A DNA stretch of 64,000 nt from Microbacterium sp. MF43 (GCF_012847295.1 NZ_JABBDY010000001.1:744001-808000); one strand, 5' to 3'; counted from the first letter of the stretch, positions 34,004 to 44,134 are shown. Notes: a model not told the origin generated them from the sequence alone. Translations and numbers: made by a program.

Positions 34004-35029
34004 ATGGATCGACAGGCAGAGCGGCGCACCACCGCCGCGCACACCGTGCCCGCCTCGATGAGAGCGGCTGTCGCCGCCCGTTTCGGCGCTCCCGAGGTGG
34101 TGCAGCTGCGCGACGTGCCCACTCCGCAGCCGGGCCCGGATGAGGTGCTCGTCCGGGTGCACGCGACGACGGTCAGCATCGCCGACCACCGGCTCCGGGC
34201 AGCCGACCTGCCCCGCGGACTGGGGTTCCTGCGGATCGTGGCGCTGGGAGCCTTCCGGCCCCGCAAGCCCATCCTCGGGATGGAGGCGGCGGGCGAGGTC
34301 GTCCGCGTCGGCGCCCACGTCACGGGATTCGCCCCGGGTGACCGCGTCATGGTGATGCGAGGCGGGCGGATGGGGTGCCACGCTCAGTACGTCACGGCGC
34401 GCGCAGAGGGCGCGGTCGCCGCGATCCCCGGCTCGATGTCGTACGAGGATGCCGCCGCACTGGTGTTCGGCGGCTACACCGCGGTGTCCTTCCTCGATCG
34501 GGTCGATCTGAGTGAGGGCACCCGCGTGCTGGTCAACGGTGCGTCGGGCGCCGTCGGCACGGCCGTCGTGCAGCTCGCGTCGTCGGCCGGCGCCCATGTG
34601 ACCGCGGTGACGAGCGCACGCAACGCCGACCTCGTGCGCGGGCTCGGCGCGGCGCAGGTCGTGGATTACGCGGCGGAGGACTTCGCCACGGGCGAGGACC
34701 GGTGGGACGTCATCGTCGAGTGCGTGGGCAATGCGCCGTTCTCCCGTGTCGAGCGCGTGCTCGCGCCGCGCGGAACCCTCCTGCTGGTGATCGCCGACGG
34801 TCCCTCGATGCTGCGGGAGCGGGCTCAGTCCCGCCGCTCGGGGAAGCTCGTGACGCACACCGGCTCCCTCTTCGGCACGGCGGCGATCGAGGCCGTCGCC
34901 GCCCACGCCGCCGCCGGTGACCTGCGACCCGTCGTCGACCGCACGTTCGACCTCGACGACATCGTTGCGGCGCATCGGTACGTCGACACCGGACGCAAAC
35001 GCGGGGCGGTCGTGGTGAGGGTCCCCTGA
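34004..35029 (+). CDS. Zinc-independent MDR oxidoreductase (quinone/alcohol dehydrogenase-like)
   Basis: A 341-aa medium-chain dehydrogenase/reductase. After a ~17-residue extension the GroES-like fold begins (MRAAVAARFGAPEVVQL), followed by the LGMEAAGEVVRVG turn. The nucleotide domain has VNGASGAVGTAVVQLA. The catalytic-zinc Cys/His pair of true alcohol dehydrogenases is absent, so it is closer to the quinone oxidoreductase type that uses NADPH. AAGGGAGAACCTC precedes the ATG. It is the sole gene beside the divergent TetR regulator; the inducer is probably its substrate or a related reactive carbonyl. Confidence 0.88.
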   Translation: MDRQAERRTTAAHTVPASMRAAVAARFGAPEVVQLRDVPTPQPGPDEVLVRVHATTVSIADHRLRAADLPRGLGFLRIVALGAFRPRKPILGMEAAGEVVRVGAHVTGFAPGDRVMVMRGGRMGCHAQYVTARAEGAVAAIPGSMSYEDAAALVFGGYTAVSFLDRVDLSEGTRVLVNGASGAVGTAVVQLASSAGAHVTAVTSARNADLVRGLGAAQVVDYAAEDFATGEDRWDVIVECVGNAPFSRVERVLAPRGTLLLVIADGPSMLRERAQSRRSGKLVTHTGSLFGTAAIEAVAAHAAAGDLRPVVDRTFDLDDIVAAHRYVDTGRKRGAVVVRVP

Positions 35030-35039
35030 CGCCCGCGCC

Positions 35040-37976
35040 TCACCACCCCGTCGTCAGCACTCGATCGAGAGCGTCGACGAGGGCGTCCGCGCTCTCCTTC
35101 GTGAAGCACATCGGCGGCTTGATCTTCAGGATGTTCTGGTGGTCGCCCGTCGGCTGCGCGACCACCCCCAGCTCTCGCAGTCGCACGCAGATGGCCGCCG
35201 TCTCATCGGTGGCTGGCTCCCACGTATCGCGGTCGCGGACGAGCTCCGGTCCGAGATAGAAGCCCGACCCGTGCACGGCGGCGAGGATCGGATGCCTCGA
35301 CCCGAGGTCCTCGAGCCGCTGCCGGAGGTACCCGCCGACGACGCGGGCGTTCTCCTGCAGCCGTTCGTCGCGGATGATGTCGAGCACCGTGAGCCCGACG
35401 ATGCTCGAGACCGGACTGCCGCCGGCCGACGAGAAGAAGTACCCGCCCGCGCGGTAGCGCTCGGCGATCTCGCGGGTGGTGACGACCGCGCCGAGCGGGT
35501 GGCCGTTCCCCATCGCCTTCGCGACGGTGACGATGTCGGGGACGACGCCCTGCTGCTCGAACCCCCACAGCCACTCGCCGAGGCGGCCGTAGCCCACCTG
35601 CACCTCGTCGGCGATCGCCAGACCGCCGTGATCGCGGACGGCCCGGTACACGGCGTCGAGGTAGCCGTCGGGGAGGGCCACTCCGCCGCCGTTCCCGAAG
35701 AGGGGTTCGGCGATGAAGGCGCCGACGGGAGTGCCTGCCGCGGCCAGGCGGTCGACCTCGGCGACGGCATCGGCTGCGTAGCGGGGGGCGTCCGATCCCC
35801 GATGACGCCCCCGGAGCGGATTGGGCGCCGGCAGCGTGTGGACCCACGCCGGACGCGTCTGGAGCGCCGCGGGGTTGTCGGCGACCGACGTCGAGACGGC
35901 GTCGCTCAGGTACGTCCAGCCGTGGTAGGCCTCCTGCACCGCGAGCACGTCGGTGCGACCAGACCACGCCTGACCCAGGCGGAGCGCGAGGTCGACGGCT
36001 TCCGACCCGCTGTTGACGAGGAACACCGTGTCGAGGGGGTCGGGCAGGAGGGCGGCCAGGCGCTCCGAGAACTCCACGACCGCCGGGTAGTGGAAGCGCG
36101 AGTTGGTGTTCAGCAGCCGCCATTGCCCGGCGACCGCCTCGACGAGCCGCGGGTGGGCGTGACCGACCGACGTGACGTTGTTGAGGGTGTCGAGGTACAC
36201 CCTGCCGTCCGCGTCGACGAGGTGCTCCTTCCAGCCGCGCACCATGAGCGGGGGCGCGTCGAAGTAGTGCTCCTGCACGTCGGCGAACACGGCGTCGCGC
36301 CGGGCGAGCAGGTCGCCGGCGTCGGCAACGGCGGCGGGTCCCGGATGCCCCGGCACGAGGCATCCGGGATCGGCGACAACGCTCGCCCATGCCGCTGCCA
36401 GCCGCCGTGGGGCGAAGTGCGGGGCCTCTGCGCCGCCGCGCACGACCTGGATCCAGAGGCGGTCCGCGGTCTCGCCGATGAGGTCGCCCGCGCCGACCTC
36501 ATCGCCGTCGGAGAGCGCACTGCGCACGCCTTCCAGCACCAGGTCGGCGCCCTCGGCCTTCAGGCGCACGCCGTCCGGGCCGACGGCGAGCACGCCCGGC
36601 CACGGCGCCGCGACGGGCTGCGGCTCGGCGACGCGCAGTTCGAGTCCGAGGGCGACGTTGCGCGGTGCCCCCTGCGCATGCGGGCGCGAGCGGGTGAGGC
36701 GGGCCTCGCCGAACCGCATCAGGGCGGCGCGGGCGGAGCCGAGGCATCCGGCCGTGACGTCGTCTTCGGCGGATGCCGCGAGCCATCGCCCCTCGTGCAG
36801 CGCGGGGCTCGCCGGCGAGAGGTCGGCGATCGCGATGTCGGAGGCGGAGAGCCACGGCAGGAGCGCATGGCCCTCGGGGGTCGTGAACTCCCGCGGTGCG
36901 GCGCCGGCGGCGGTGGCGACCAGCGCGGAGGCGACCTCGAGCGGCACCGACGTGGCGGCATCGAAGATCGCCAGCTCGTGGTCGAGGTTGCCGGCGGCGT
37001 AGTCGTTGCCGGGATCGGTCGCGAGCACGTGGTGCGCGCTGGCCACGAGCGTCGCGGCCCGGACGACCGTGAGGGGCCACAGCGCTTCGAGCTCGGCGGC
37101 GGAGAGGCGGCGCACGCGGTGGTACGCCGCGACCGCGCGCATGGCGGCGGGCAGATCCACGCCGTCGTGGTGCAGCAGCGACGAGACGGTGATCGCGAGG
37201 TCGCCGACCGTCCACGTTCGGTTGAGGTCGCCGAGATCGATCACGCCGTCGGGGATGCGGGACACGGCGTCACCGGCGATGACGTTGTCGTCGGTGAGGT
37301 CGCCGTGCACGAACTGCGTGGGCAGGTCGGCGGCGATCCGGTCGATCACGACCCAGGCGGATGCCGCCGCATCCGTCAGCCGGGCGCGGAGCGCGTCGTC
37401 GCCGACGTACGGGAGCAGGGTGTCGAGGACGGCGGGCGCGTGGCGCAGGTCCCACTGGTGGATGCGCTCGGCGCCCGGGGCATCCAGGTCGGCGAGGGCC
37501 AGCGCGACACGAGCCGCGAGGTCTCCGAGCGCCGTGACGACGGTCGCCGGAAGGTGCCCCGACAGCGTCTCGCCCTCGAGGAACTCGAGCACGCGCGCGT
37601 GCATGACCTCGCCGGCGATCTCGAGGCGACGGGACGTCTCGGCGGCGGGCGCGCCGAGCGGAGCGACGGCGCGCGGCGCGCGGCACCCCGCCTCCCGGGC
37701 GATGAGCTCGGCAGCTGCGGACTGCGCCTCGAGTTGGGCGGCGGTCACGGAGGGGTTCGCGAGCTTCAGCAGCAGCGGGGCCGCGCCGTCGCGCTCGAGC
37801 AGGAAGTTGCGGTCCTGGTGGCTGCCGAGCGCCCGCGCCGTCGCCGCGATGCCCCAGTGCTCGAGGGCGATGGCCTCGGCGGCCGCCGTATCGATCTCGG
37901 GCGGCGCGGGCTGCACGGCGGCGCCGGTCGCGGCGGGTTGCGGGCCGGGAGGCTGGGCGCCGGGGGGCTGGGGCAT
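35040..37976 (-). CDS. Fused APH-type kinase, degenerate M23-like domain and class III aminotransferase/phospho-lyase
   Basis: A 978-aa three-domain protein. Residues ~30-330 form an aminoglycoside-phosphotransferase fold with FVHGDLTDDNVI (catalytic loop, near 221) and VIDLGDL (DFG-like). Residues ~350-540 are beta-rich and resemble M23/biotinyl-type modules, but the metal-binding histidines are missing. Residues ~560-978 are a class III PLP enzyme with VNSGSEAVDLALRLG, AIADEVQVGYGRLG and the PLP lysine in TVAKAMGNGHPLG (near 820). In known cases, hydroxylysine or ethanolamine kinases and PLP phospho-lyases catalyse consecutive steps. This fusion may phosphorylate an amino alcohol and then eliminate phosphate and ammonia (inference). 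It starts at an ATG with AGGA eight bases before it. Confidence 0.85.
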   Translation of the reverse strand: MPQPPGAQPPGPQPAATGAAVQPAPPEIDTAAAEAIALEHWGIAATARALGSHQDRNFLLERDGAAPLLLKLANPSVTAAQLEAQSAAAELIAREAGCRAPRAVAPLGAPAAETSRRLEIAGEVMHARVLEFLEGETLSGHLPATVVTALGDLAARVALALADLDAPGAERIHQWDLRHAPAVLDTLLPYVGDDALRARLTDAAASAWVVIDRIAADLPTQFVHGDLTDDNVIAGDAVSRIPDGVIDLGDLNRTWTVGDLAITVSSLLHHDGVDLPAAMRAVAAYHRVRRLSAAELEALWPLTVVRAATLVASAHHVLATDPGNDYAAGNLDHELAIFDAATSVPLEVASALVATAAGAAPREFTTPEGHALLPWLSASDIAIADLSPASPALHEGRWLAASAEDDVTAGCLGSARAALMRFGEARLTRSRPHAQGAPRNVALGLELRVAEPQPVAAPWPGVLAVGPDGVRLKAEGADLVLEGVRSALSDGDEVGAGDLIGETADRLWIQVVRGGAEAPHFAPRRLAAAWASVVADPGCLVPGHPGPAAVADAGDLLARRDAVFADVQEHYFDAPPLMVRGWKEHLVDADGRVYLDTLNNVTSVGHAHPRLVEAVAGQWRLLNTNSRFHYPAVVEFSERLAALLPDPLDTVFLVNSGSEAVDLALRLGQAWSGRTDVLAVQEAYHGWTYLSDAVSTSVADNPAALQTRPAWVHTLPAPNPLRGRHRGSDAPRYAADAVAEVDRLAAAGTPVGAFIAEPLFGNGGGVALPDGYLDAVYRAVRDHGGLAIADEVQVGYGRLGEWLWGFEQQGVVPDIVTVAKAMGNGHPLGAVVTTREIAERYRAGGYFFSSAGGSPVSSIVGLTVLDIIRDERLQENARVVGGYLRQRLEDLGSRHPILAAVHGSGFYLGPELVRDRDTWEPATDETAAICVRLRELGVVAQPTGDHQNILKIKPPMCFTKESADALVDALDRVLTTGW

Positions 37977-38128
37977 GACGGGTCCTGTCGGTTCCAGTCG
38001 GGAGGACTGGGATCGAGGTTATCGGCCAGGTCAGGTCCGGGCACCCGACGGACCGTCACCCGATCGGCGGCCGCACGACGGACCGTCGGAGCCGTTCTCC
38101 GGGAATACACCCCGACCGATCCCGTTAA

Positions 38129-38178
38129 CTTGATACGGCTGTACTCAAGTTCATAAACTTGACAGTCCTTCACTCAAC
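38129..38178. promoter_or_regulatory. Two HAIR-like elements (HspR operators) before the Clp ATPase gene
   Basis: CTTGATA-N7-ACTCAAG (38129-38149) and CTTGACA-N7-ACTCAAC (38158-38178) follow the HspR consensus CTTGAGT-N7-ACTCAAG, with the right 7-base spacing in both. A -35-like TTGATA and -10-like CATAAA (38152-38157) lie within them. The ATG follows at 38194 after AGGAGA. Heat-shock control by an HspR encoded elsewhere is predicted. Confidence 0.75.
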
Positions 38179-38193
38179 TTCAGGAGAGACGGA

Positions 38194-40758
38194 ATGCCCG
38201 AAGACTTCACCCCTTCCGCTGGTGCCGACGACGACAGCCGCTCGTTCGACGAGTTCCTCGCCCGGTACCTGGCGGGAGAGCGGGCGCGGGGCGAGCGGTC
38301 GATCGACCTCAGCCGCTTCCTCGGCGCACGCACCCAGGAACTGCTCCAGCGCGCCGGACGATTCGCCCTCGAGCGAGGTCAGCGCGAGCTCGACGCCCTC
38401 CACGTGCTGCGCGTCCTCGTCGACGAGGCGCCGGCGCGCGACGCCGTCGCCCACATCGGCGCCGACCCGCGCGCGATCCTGCGCGCCACCGACGAGCGCC
38501 TTCCCGCGGCGTCATCGCCCGCGAGCGTGGACGCGGCCGTGATCACTCCGTCCGTTCAGCGCGCGCTGTTCCAGGCCTTCCAGGTCGCCCGCTCGTCGGG
38601 CTCCACCTACGTCGACCCCGAGCATCTGTTCTTCGCGCTCGTGCTCGCCCAGGACACCCCGGCCGGCCAGGTGCTGGCGCGCGCCGGGGTGACCGCCGAC
38701 GCGCTCGCGCAGGGACTTCGCGAGACGGTCGGCCCGGGCGCCGCCGGAGCGGACGAGGAGGAATCGGATGCCGCGGCATCCGACACCCTGATGCTCGACA
38801 CCTACGGCACCGACCTGACCGCGCTCGCCGCCGACGGCGAGCTGGACCCGGTGATCGGTCGCGCCGACGAGATCGAGCAGACCGTCGAGATCCTCAGCCG
38901 CCGCACCAAGAACAACCCCGTGCTCGTGGGCGAGGCGGGCGTCGGCAAGACCGCGATCGTGGAGGGCCTGGCCCAGGCGATCGTCGACGGCGCGGTGCCC
39001 GAGCAGCTCCTGGGCAAGCGGGTGATCGCGCTCGACCTGCCCGCGATGCTCGCCGGCACGCGGTACCGCGGCGACTTCGAGGAGCGCCTCACCAAGACGA
39101 TGGACGAGATCGCCGCCCACAAGGGAGACCTCGTGATCTTCATCGACGAGGTCCACACCGTGGTCGGCGCCGGCGGCGCCGGCGAGGGCGGCATGGACGC
39201 CGGCAACATCCTCAAGCCCCGCCTGGCGCGCGGTGACCTTCACCTCGTGGGCGCGACGACGCTCAAGGAGTACCGCGTGGTCGAGCGGGACCCGGCGCTG
39301 GAGCGCCGGTTCCAGCCGGTGCGCGTGGGGGAGCCGTCCACCGCTGACGCGGTGCTGATCCTGCAGGGCCTCAAGCCCGCGTACGAAGAGCACCACGGCA
39401 TCGTCTACACCGACGACGCGATCCGCGCCGCCGTCGAGCTCAGCGACCGCTATGTCACCGAGCGCGTGCTGCCCGACAAGGCGATCGATCTCATCGACCA
39501 GGCCGGCGCGCGGCTGCGACTGCGGCTGGGGGCCAAGGTCGACGTGAGCGCGCTGCTCGAGCAGCTCGCCACGCTCGAGGCCGAGAAGAACGCGGCGGTG
39601 TCGGCGGAGCGGTACGAAGAGGCCTCGCGGGTGCGCGACCAGATCGCCGCCGTGAAGGCGCGCCTCGACGACGTCACCGCGGCCGGCGCCGCCTCGCGCG
39701 TCGACGCGGTCGTGGACGAGCCCGAGATCGCGGCGGTCATCAGCCGGGCCACCGGCATCCCCGTCAACCGCCTCACCGAGAGCGAGCGCGAGCGTCTCGC
39801 CCAGCTGGAGGACGAGCTGCACGATCGCGTGATCGGACAGGACGATGCGGTCGCCGCGGTCGCCAAGGCCGTGCGCCGCAGCCGCACCGGCATGGGCGAC
39901 GCACGCCGGCCCGTCGGGTCGTTCCTCTTCCTCGGCCCCACCGGCGTGGGCAAGACCGAGCTCGCGAAGGCCCTCGCGGCGTCGCTGTTCGACGACGAGG
40001 GAGCGGTGATCCGCTTCGACATGAGCGAGTTCGGCGAGCGGCACACGGTGTCGCGCCTGGTCGGCGCCCCTCCCGGCTACGTCGGGTACGACGAGGCCGG
40101 GCAGCTGACGGAGAGGGTGCGGCGCAACCCGTACTCGATCGTGCTGTTCGACGAGATCGAGAAGGCCCACCCCGACGTCTTCAACCTGCTGCTGCAGGTG
40201 CTCGACGACGGACGCCTCACCGATGGTCAGGGGCGCACCGTCGACTTCCGCAACACCGTCGTCGTGATGACCTCGAACCTCGGCTCGGAGTTCCTCGCCT
40301 CGCGCGGCGGCGCGATCGGCTTCCTCGCCGATGGCGGCGGCGCGACCGGCTTCGGCTCGGAGAAGGACCTGCGCGACCGGGTGTTCGCCAAGCTGCGCGA
40401 GGCGATGCGGCCCGAGTTCCTCAACCGCATCGACGAGATCGTGCTGTTCCGCAAGCTCGACCAGGCGCAGTTGCGGGAGATCGTGAGCCTGCTCCTCCGG
40501 GCGACCGAGACGAGGCTGGGCACGCGCGAGATCGGTCTCGTCGTGACCGACGCCGCGATCGACTGGCTGGCCGAGCACGGGTACGAGCCCGAGTACGGCG
40601 CGCGCCCGCTGCGCCGCCTGATCCAGCGCGAAGTCGACGACCGCGTCGCCGACCTGCTCGTGACGGGTGCGCTCGTCGACGGCGGGACCGTGAGGGTGGA
40701 TGCCTCGGCCGACGGGCTCTCGGTGCTCTCGGGAGCCGCGTTCGCCAGCGCCGCCTGA
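38194..40758 (+). CDS. Clp-family AAA+ unfoldase (ClpC-like, HspR-type promoter)
   Basis: An 854-aa two-ring Clp ATPase. The N-terminal domain (~1-190) contains two weak Clp-N repeats. NBD1 has Walker [10 protein letters not shown] near 246 and the Walker B motif [10 protein letters not shown]. The middle segment is short (~50 residues, including [14 protein letters not shown]), unlike the long coiled coil of ClpB. NBD2 has GPTGVGKTE near 580 and [20 protein letters not shown] loop near 705 resembles the IGF loop that docks onto ClpP. The protein is therefore ClpC-like, although HAIR elements usually regulate clpB/dnaK. A hairpin terminator follows at 40777. Confidence 0.9.
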   Translation: MPEDFTPSAGADDDSRSFDEFLARYLAGERARGERSIDLSRFLGARTQELLQRAGRFALERGQRELDALHVLRVLVDEAPARDAVAHIGADPRAILRATDERLPAASSPASVDAAVITPSVQRALFQAFQVARSSGSTYVDPEHLFFALVLAQDTPAGQVLARAGVTADALAQGLRETVGPGAAGADEEESDAAASDTLMLDTYGTDLTALAADGELDPVIGRADEIEQTVEILSRRTKNNPVLVGEAGVGKTAIVEGLAQAIVDGAVPEQLLGKRVIALDLPAMLAGTRYRGDFEERLTKTMDEIAAHKGDLVIFIDEVHTVVGAGGAGEGGMDAGNILKPRLARGDLHLVGATTLKEYRVVERDPALERRFQPVRVGEPSTADAVLILQGLKPAYEEHHGIVYTDDAIRAAVELSDRYVTERVLPDKAIDLIDQAGARLRLRLGAKVDVSALLEQLATLEAEKNAAVSAERYEEASRVRDQIAAVKARLDDVTAAGAASRVDAVVDEPEIAAVISRATGIPVNRLTESERERLAQLEDELHDRVIGQDDAVAAVAKAVRRSRTGMGDARRPVGSFLFLGPTGVGKTELAKALAASLFDDEGAVIRFDMSEFGERHTVSRLVGAPPGYVGYDEAGQLTERVRRNPYSIVLFDEIEKAHPDVFNLLLQVLDDGRLTDGQGRTVDFRNTVVVMTSNLGSEFLASRGGAIGFLADGGGATGFGSEKDLRDRVFAKLREAMRPEFLNRIDEIVLFRKLDQAQLREIVSLLLRATETRLGTREIGLVVTDAAIDWLAEHGYEPEYGARPLRRLIQREVDDRVADLLVTGALVDGGTVRVDASADGLSVLSGAAFASAA

Positions 40759-40776
40759 CCCCGGAGACCCGTCCGT

Positions 40777-40816
40777 CGAACCGGCGCCCGCCGTCCCTGA
40801 CGCGGGCGCCGGTTCG
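40777..40816 (+). terminator. Perfect 15-bp hairpin after the Clp gene
   Basis: CGAACCGGCGCCCGC (40777-40791) is exactly complementary to 40802-40816, with a 10-base loop. It begins 19 bases after the Clp stop codon and has no T-run. Confidence 0.75.
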
Positions 40817-40872
40817 GCCGTGCGGGCGCGGCGGGGGAGCGGGATGTCGGTGCCCTCTGCCACCCTGGGCGC

Positions 40873-41751
40873 ATGCCTTCCGCAGCGCGGCGCCTGGGCG
40901 CCATCTTCATCCCCGATCTTCCGCCGGAGCGGCTGCGCTCGTCGGTTCAGGCGGCTGAGGCCGCCGGGGTCGACGAACTGTGGCTGTGGGAGGACTGCTT
41001 CCGCGAGGCCGCGTTCTCGAGTGCCGGCGCGGCGCTGGCGTGGACGGAGCGCCTGCGGATCGGGATCGGCATCGCGCCGATGCCGCTGCGAAACGTGGCA
41101 CTCACGGCCATGGAGATCGCGACCGTCGAGCGCATGTTCCCCGGCCGTCTCCTGCCGGGGGTCGGGCACGGCGTGCTCTCGTGGATGGGGCAGGTGGGCG
41201 CCCGCGTGGCCTCTCCCTTGACGCTCATGCGCGAGTACGTCCCCGCTCTGCGGGGGCTGCTGGCCGGCGAGAAGGTCTCGGCGCGGGGCCGCTACGTCCG
41301 CCTCGACGAGGTGGCGCTCGACTGGCCGCCGGCTTCCCCGCCGACGATCTACGCGGCAGGCGAGGGCCCCAAGACCCTGCGGCTGACGGGCGAGGTGGCC
41401 GACGGCACCGTGCTCACAGGCGGCACCTCGGCCGACCAGGTGGCGTCGGCGCGCGATCTCATCGCCGCGGGCCGTGACGAGGCCGGGCGTCCAGGCCATC
41501 ACGCCATCGCCGTGTACGTGGCGGTCGCCTTCGGCGACGGCTCCGGGGCGCGCGCGACCGCTCAGCTCGAGCGCTGGAACCTGGCGGACCAGCCCGAGCG
41601 CATCCTCTCGGGCGACGCCGGCCGCGTCGCCCGCCGCGTCGAGGAGTACTACGACGCCGGCGCCCACGCGGTGATCCTCCAGCCCCTGCCCGACGAGACC
41701 GAGCTCGACGGATTCCTGCGCGGAGTCGCCGACGTGGCTTCGCGGATCTGA
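40873..41751 (+). CDS. Luciferase-like (LLM) flavin/F420 oxidoreductase
   Basis: A 292-aa TIM-barrel oxidoreductase of the bacterial luciferase-like family. It shows AEAAGVDELWLWEDCF, the IGIGIAPMPLRNVAL strand, FPGRLLPGVGHGV and the TADGTVLTGGTS-like loop (here VADGTVLTGGTS). Such enzymes use FMN or coenzyme F420; family members of this size in actinobacteria are often F420-dependent, but that is not provable here. No Shine-Dalgarno precedes the ATG; CACCCT lies six bases upstream, so a leaderless mRNA is possible. It forms a tandem with the next LLM gene 68 bases downstream. Confidence 0.85.
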   Translation: MPSAARRLGAIFIPDLPPERLRSSVQAAEAAGVDELWLWEDCFREAAFSSAGAALAWTERLRIGIGIAPMPLRNVALTAMEIATVERMFPGRLLPGVGHGVLSWMGQVGARVASPLTLMREYVPALRGLLAGEKVSARGRYVRLDEVALDWPPASPPTIYAAGEGPKTLRLTGEVADGTVLTGGTSADQVASARDLIAAGRDEAGRPGHHAIAVYVAVAFGDGSGARATAQLERWNLADQPERILSGDAGRVARRVEEYYDAGAHAVILQPLPDETELDGFLRGVADVASRI

Positions 41752-41819
41752 CCACGCGGATCTGACACCGACGCCCGCGATCGCGGCCGCCGTCCCTTCG
41801 CGTGCGGCATGCTCGGGGG

Positions 41820-42593
41820 ATGACCCCACCGCCCGCCGTCCTGTCGATCGGCATCGCCGCTGCGGTCGGACCCGAGACCGCGGCCGGCCTCGCACCCGCC
41901 GTGGAAGCAGCGGGGTTCCACGCGCTCTGGGTGAACGACACCCCCGGTCACGACGCGCTCGAGGTGCTCGCTGCCGTCGCGCGCGTGACGGAACGGCTCG
42001 GGCTCGCGACGGGCGTGCTTCCGGTCGATCGCCGCTCGCCGGCCGAGATCCTCGAGCGTGTCGAGGCTCTGTCGCTGCCCCCGGGGCGCCTGGTCCTGGG
42101 CATCGGCTCGGGCGCGCGGTCCGTCGGCGCGCTGGGCCTGGTGACGGATGCCGCGGCCGCCCTCCGCGCGGGAACGACCGCTCGCGTCGTCGTCGGCGCC
42201 CTCGGGCCCCGCATGCGCCGGACCGGGGTCGAGGCATCCGACGGCCTGCTGCTCAGCTGGCTCACGCCGGAACTGGCCGCGCGGCAGGCAGTCGAGGCGC
42301 ACGCCGCACACCCTGGGGCGCATGTCGCCCTCTCTGTGCGCGCGGCGTCCGACCCGGCCGCGCGAGACCGGTTGACCGACGAGACGCGCCGGTACGCCGG
42401 GTACCGCGCGTACGCCGCCAACTTCGCCCGGTTGGGGATCGACGCCGACGAGACGACGCTGGGCCCAGACGGAGCGAAGGCGCGTCTCGGAGAATACCTG
42501 GACGCGGTCGACGAGGTCGTGCTGCGCGCCATCGTCGCGGAAGAGACGGTCGAGGAGTACGAGCGGTTCGTCACCGGCATCCCACGGGGATGA
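41820..42593 (+). CDS. Second luciferase-like (LLM) oxidoreductase, shorter
   Basis: A 257-aa LLM-family protein. It has LSIGIAAAVGPETAAGLAPA, the VEAAGFHALWVNDTPGHD loop, GLATGVLPVDRRSPAEI and LVLGIGSGARSVGALG. The later VVVGALGPRMRRTGVEASDG and LLLSWLTPELAARQA are also family-typical. It is shorter than its neighbour and lacks part of the variable C-terminal insertion. The ATG at 41820 is preceded by CTCGGGGG; an in-frame upstream ATG (41802) is less likely. Its position beside the first LLM gene suggests a shared, unknown redox pathway. Confidence 0.82.
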   Translation: MTPPPAVLSIGIAAAVGPETAAGLAPAVEAAGFHALWVNDTPGHDALEVLAAVARVTERLGLATGVLPVDRRSPAEILERVEALSLPPGRLVLGIGSGARSVGALGLVTDAAAALRAGTTARVVVGALGPRMRRTGVEASDGLLLSWLTPELAARQAVEAHAAHPGAHVALSVRAASDPAARDRLTDETRRYAGYRAYAANFARLGIDADETTLGPDGAKARLGEYLDAVDEVVLRAIVAEETVEEYERFVTGIPRG

Positions 42594-42635
42594 AGCGGTG
42601 CGGGACGACCCTCCGGCCGCCCCGCACCCCCGTCG

Positions 42636-43886
42636 TCATCGGCTGCTGCGCGGCACCCTCACGTCGACCCACACCGGCCGGTGGTCGCTGGTCGGGAACG
42701 GGAACACGCCCGTGAGCGCCGACAGCGGATCGGCCTGCACCGGCCAGAAGACGCCGGCGTCGACCGGCTTGAGCTTGCGCGAGAGCAGCACGTAGTCGGC
42801 GCGCAGGTTGCCCGGCGCCGTGTCGGCGAAGTCGGCGGTGTCGTACGCCGGGTCGCCCCGATGCGTCGCGTTGGCCAGTCCCTGCAGAGCCGCCGCCTCG
42901 ACGGCGCCCTCCGAGGTGGGCTTCGGGTCCACGATCCAGCGGCTGTCGAGCAGCTGGTCGATGGCTGCGTCGACGGAGTCGCCGTCGAGCGGGTCGGCGT
43001 TCTGGTCGCCGAGGATCACGAACGACGACCCGGCGTTCAGTCCGCCGCGGCCGCCCTCGTCGTCGTAGATGTAGCGGCCCTGTCCGGGGGTGACGTAGTC
43101 GGCCCAGAACCGGATCTCGTCGTGGTTGCGTCGGCCGTTGCGATCCTCGACGCCGTCGAACGTCGGCGGGGTCGGGTGCGACGCGAGGATGTGGACGGTG
43201 TGCCCGCCGACCTCGACCGGGACGTCCCAGTGCGACTTGCTCGAGAGGCGGAACACCTCGAGCTCCTCGGCCGAGTACCAGTCCGCCGGAGCGGCCGTCG
43301 CGGGGTCGTCGGGCAGGAGCGCGCCCGGCATGTCCTTCCACAGGAAGTGCTGGAACGTGCGCACGTCGTCGGTGGCGATCGGATGCTTCGACAGCACGAC
43401 CATGCCGTACTGGCCAGGGAACACGCCGAAGCCGAACGCGTCGTCGCCGCCGCTGACGACGCCGTTGTTGTTCAGGTCGAAGCCGCTGGGCACGCCCGTG
43501 TTGGACGGCGCGACGAACGCGTAGGGATAGTCGATCGGGGAGGCGCCGTTCTGACCGACCTCGAGGTAGTTGTCGCGGAAGAGGTCGACCGCGACACCGC
43601 CCTCGACGTAGTCGAACTCGTTCAGCAGGACGATGTCGGGAGCCGTGCGCTGGATCACCTCGGCGACCTTGCGCGCCTGGGTGTTCGCCCCCGTCGAGAG
43701 GTCGCTCACCAGCTGGCCGGCGGCGTTGCGGTTGAGCGACAGGTTGTAGGTCGCCACGCGCACCGACTCGTCCTGGTACGCCGCGTCGGGGAGCGCGTGC
43801 GCGGCGGGGGCGGTCGCGAGTGCGCCGGCGCACACGAGGCCGGCGGTGGTCAGGGCGCCGAGAGCGCCGCGGAACCTGGGGGACAT
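42636..43886 (-). CDS. Secreted endonuclease/exonuclease/phosphatase-fold enzyme
   Basis: A 416-aa exported protein. A signal peptide of about 31 residues ends at APAAHA-LPDA. The mature part is an EEP domain with RVATYNLSLNRNA, the metal-binding IVLLNEFDYVE (Glu), the catalytic ILASHPTPP (His), VILGDQNADPLDG (Asp/Asn) and the terminal TSDHRPVWVDV (Asp-His). All active-site residues of the superfamily are present. Such secreted forms act as nucleases, phosphodiesterases or phosphatases; the substrate cannot be named. GAAGGAGAACC precedes the ATG. It is divergent from the FtsX gene with 248 bp between. Confidence 0.9.
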   Translation of the reverse strand: MSPRFRGALGALTTAGLVCAGALATAPAAHALPDAAYQDESVRVATYNLSLNRNAAGQLVSDLSTGANTQARKVAEVIQRTAPDIVLLNEFDYVEGGVAVDLFRDNYLEVGQNGASPIDYPYAFVAPSNTGVPSGFDLNNNGVVSGGDDAFGFGVFPGQYGMVVLSKHPIATDDVRTFQHFLWKDMPGALLPDDPATAAPADWYSAEELEVFRLSSKSHWDVPVEVGGHTVHILASHPTPPTFDGVEDRNGRRNHDEIRFWADYVTPGQGRYIYDDEGGRGGLNAGSSFVILGDQNADPLDGDSVDAAIDQLLDSRWIVDPKPTSEGAVEAAALQGLANATHRGDPAYDTADFADTAPGNLRADYVLLSRKLKPVDAGVFWPVQADPLSALTGVFPFPTSDHRPVWVDVRVPRSSR

Positions 43887-44134
43887 GGTTCTCCTTCGAA
43901 CAGGACGCCGTCTCGTGGACGGCGCAAGCGGGCGGTGCTGCCACGATCGCGTGAATCGTTGCGGCGCCCTCCACCGTAAGCGCCCGACGTGACGATCGGA
44001 AGAACGCCGGGTGACGACCGCCCGCGGCCGGAGCGCCGGTGCCGTCGCGGGCAGGCGTTCTCCACGGGGCATCCGGGGTGAAACGAGGTCCCGCAGGCCC
44101 TGAGTTAGAGTGCCAGAGTGCAAAGGACGGCCGC

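Noticed and set aside
36499-37215. Separate gene inside the kinase/aminotransferase region
   Set aside because: The in-frame 978-aa protein accounts for the whole interval with recognisable domains.
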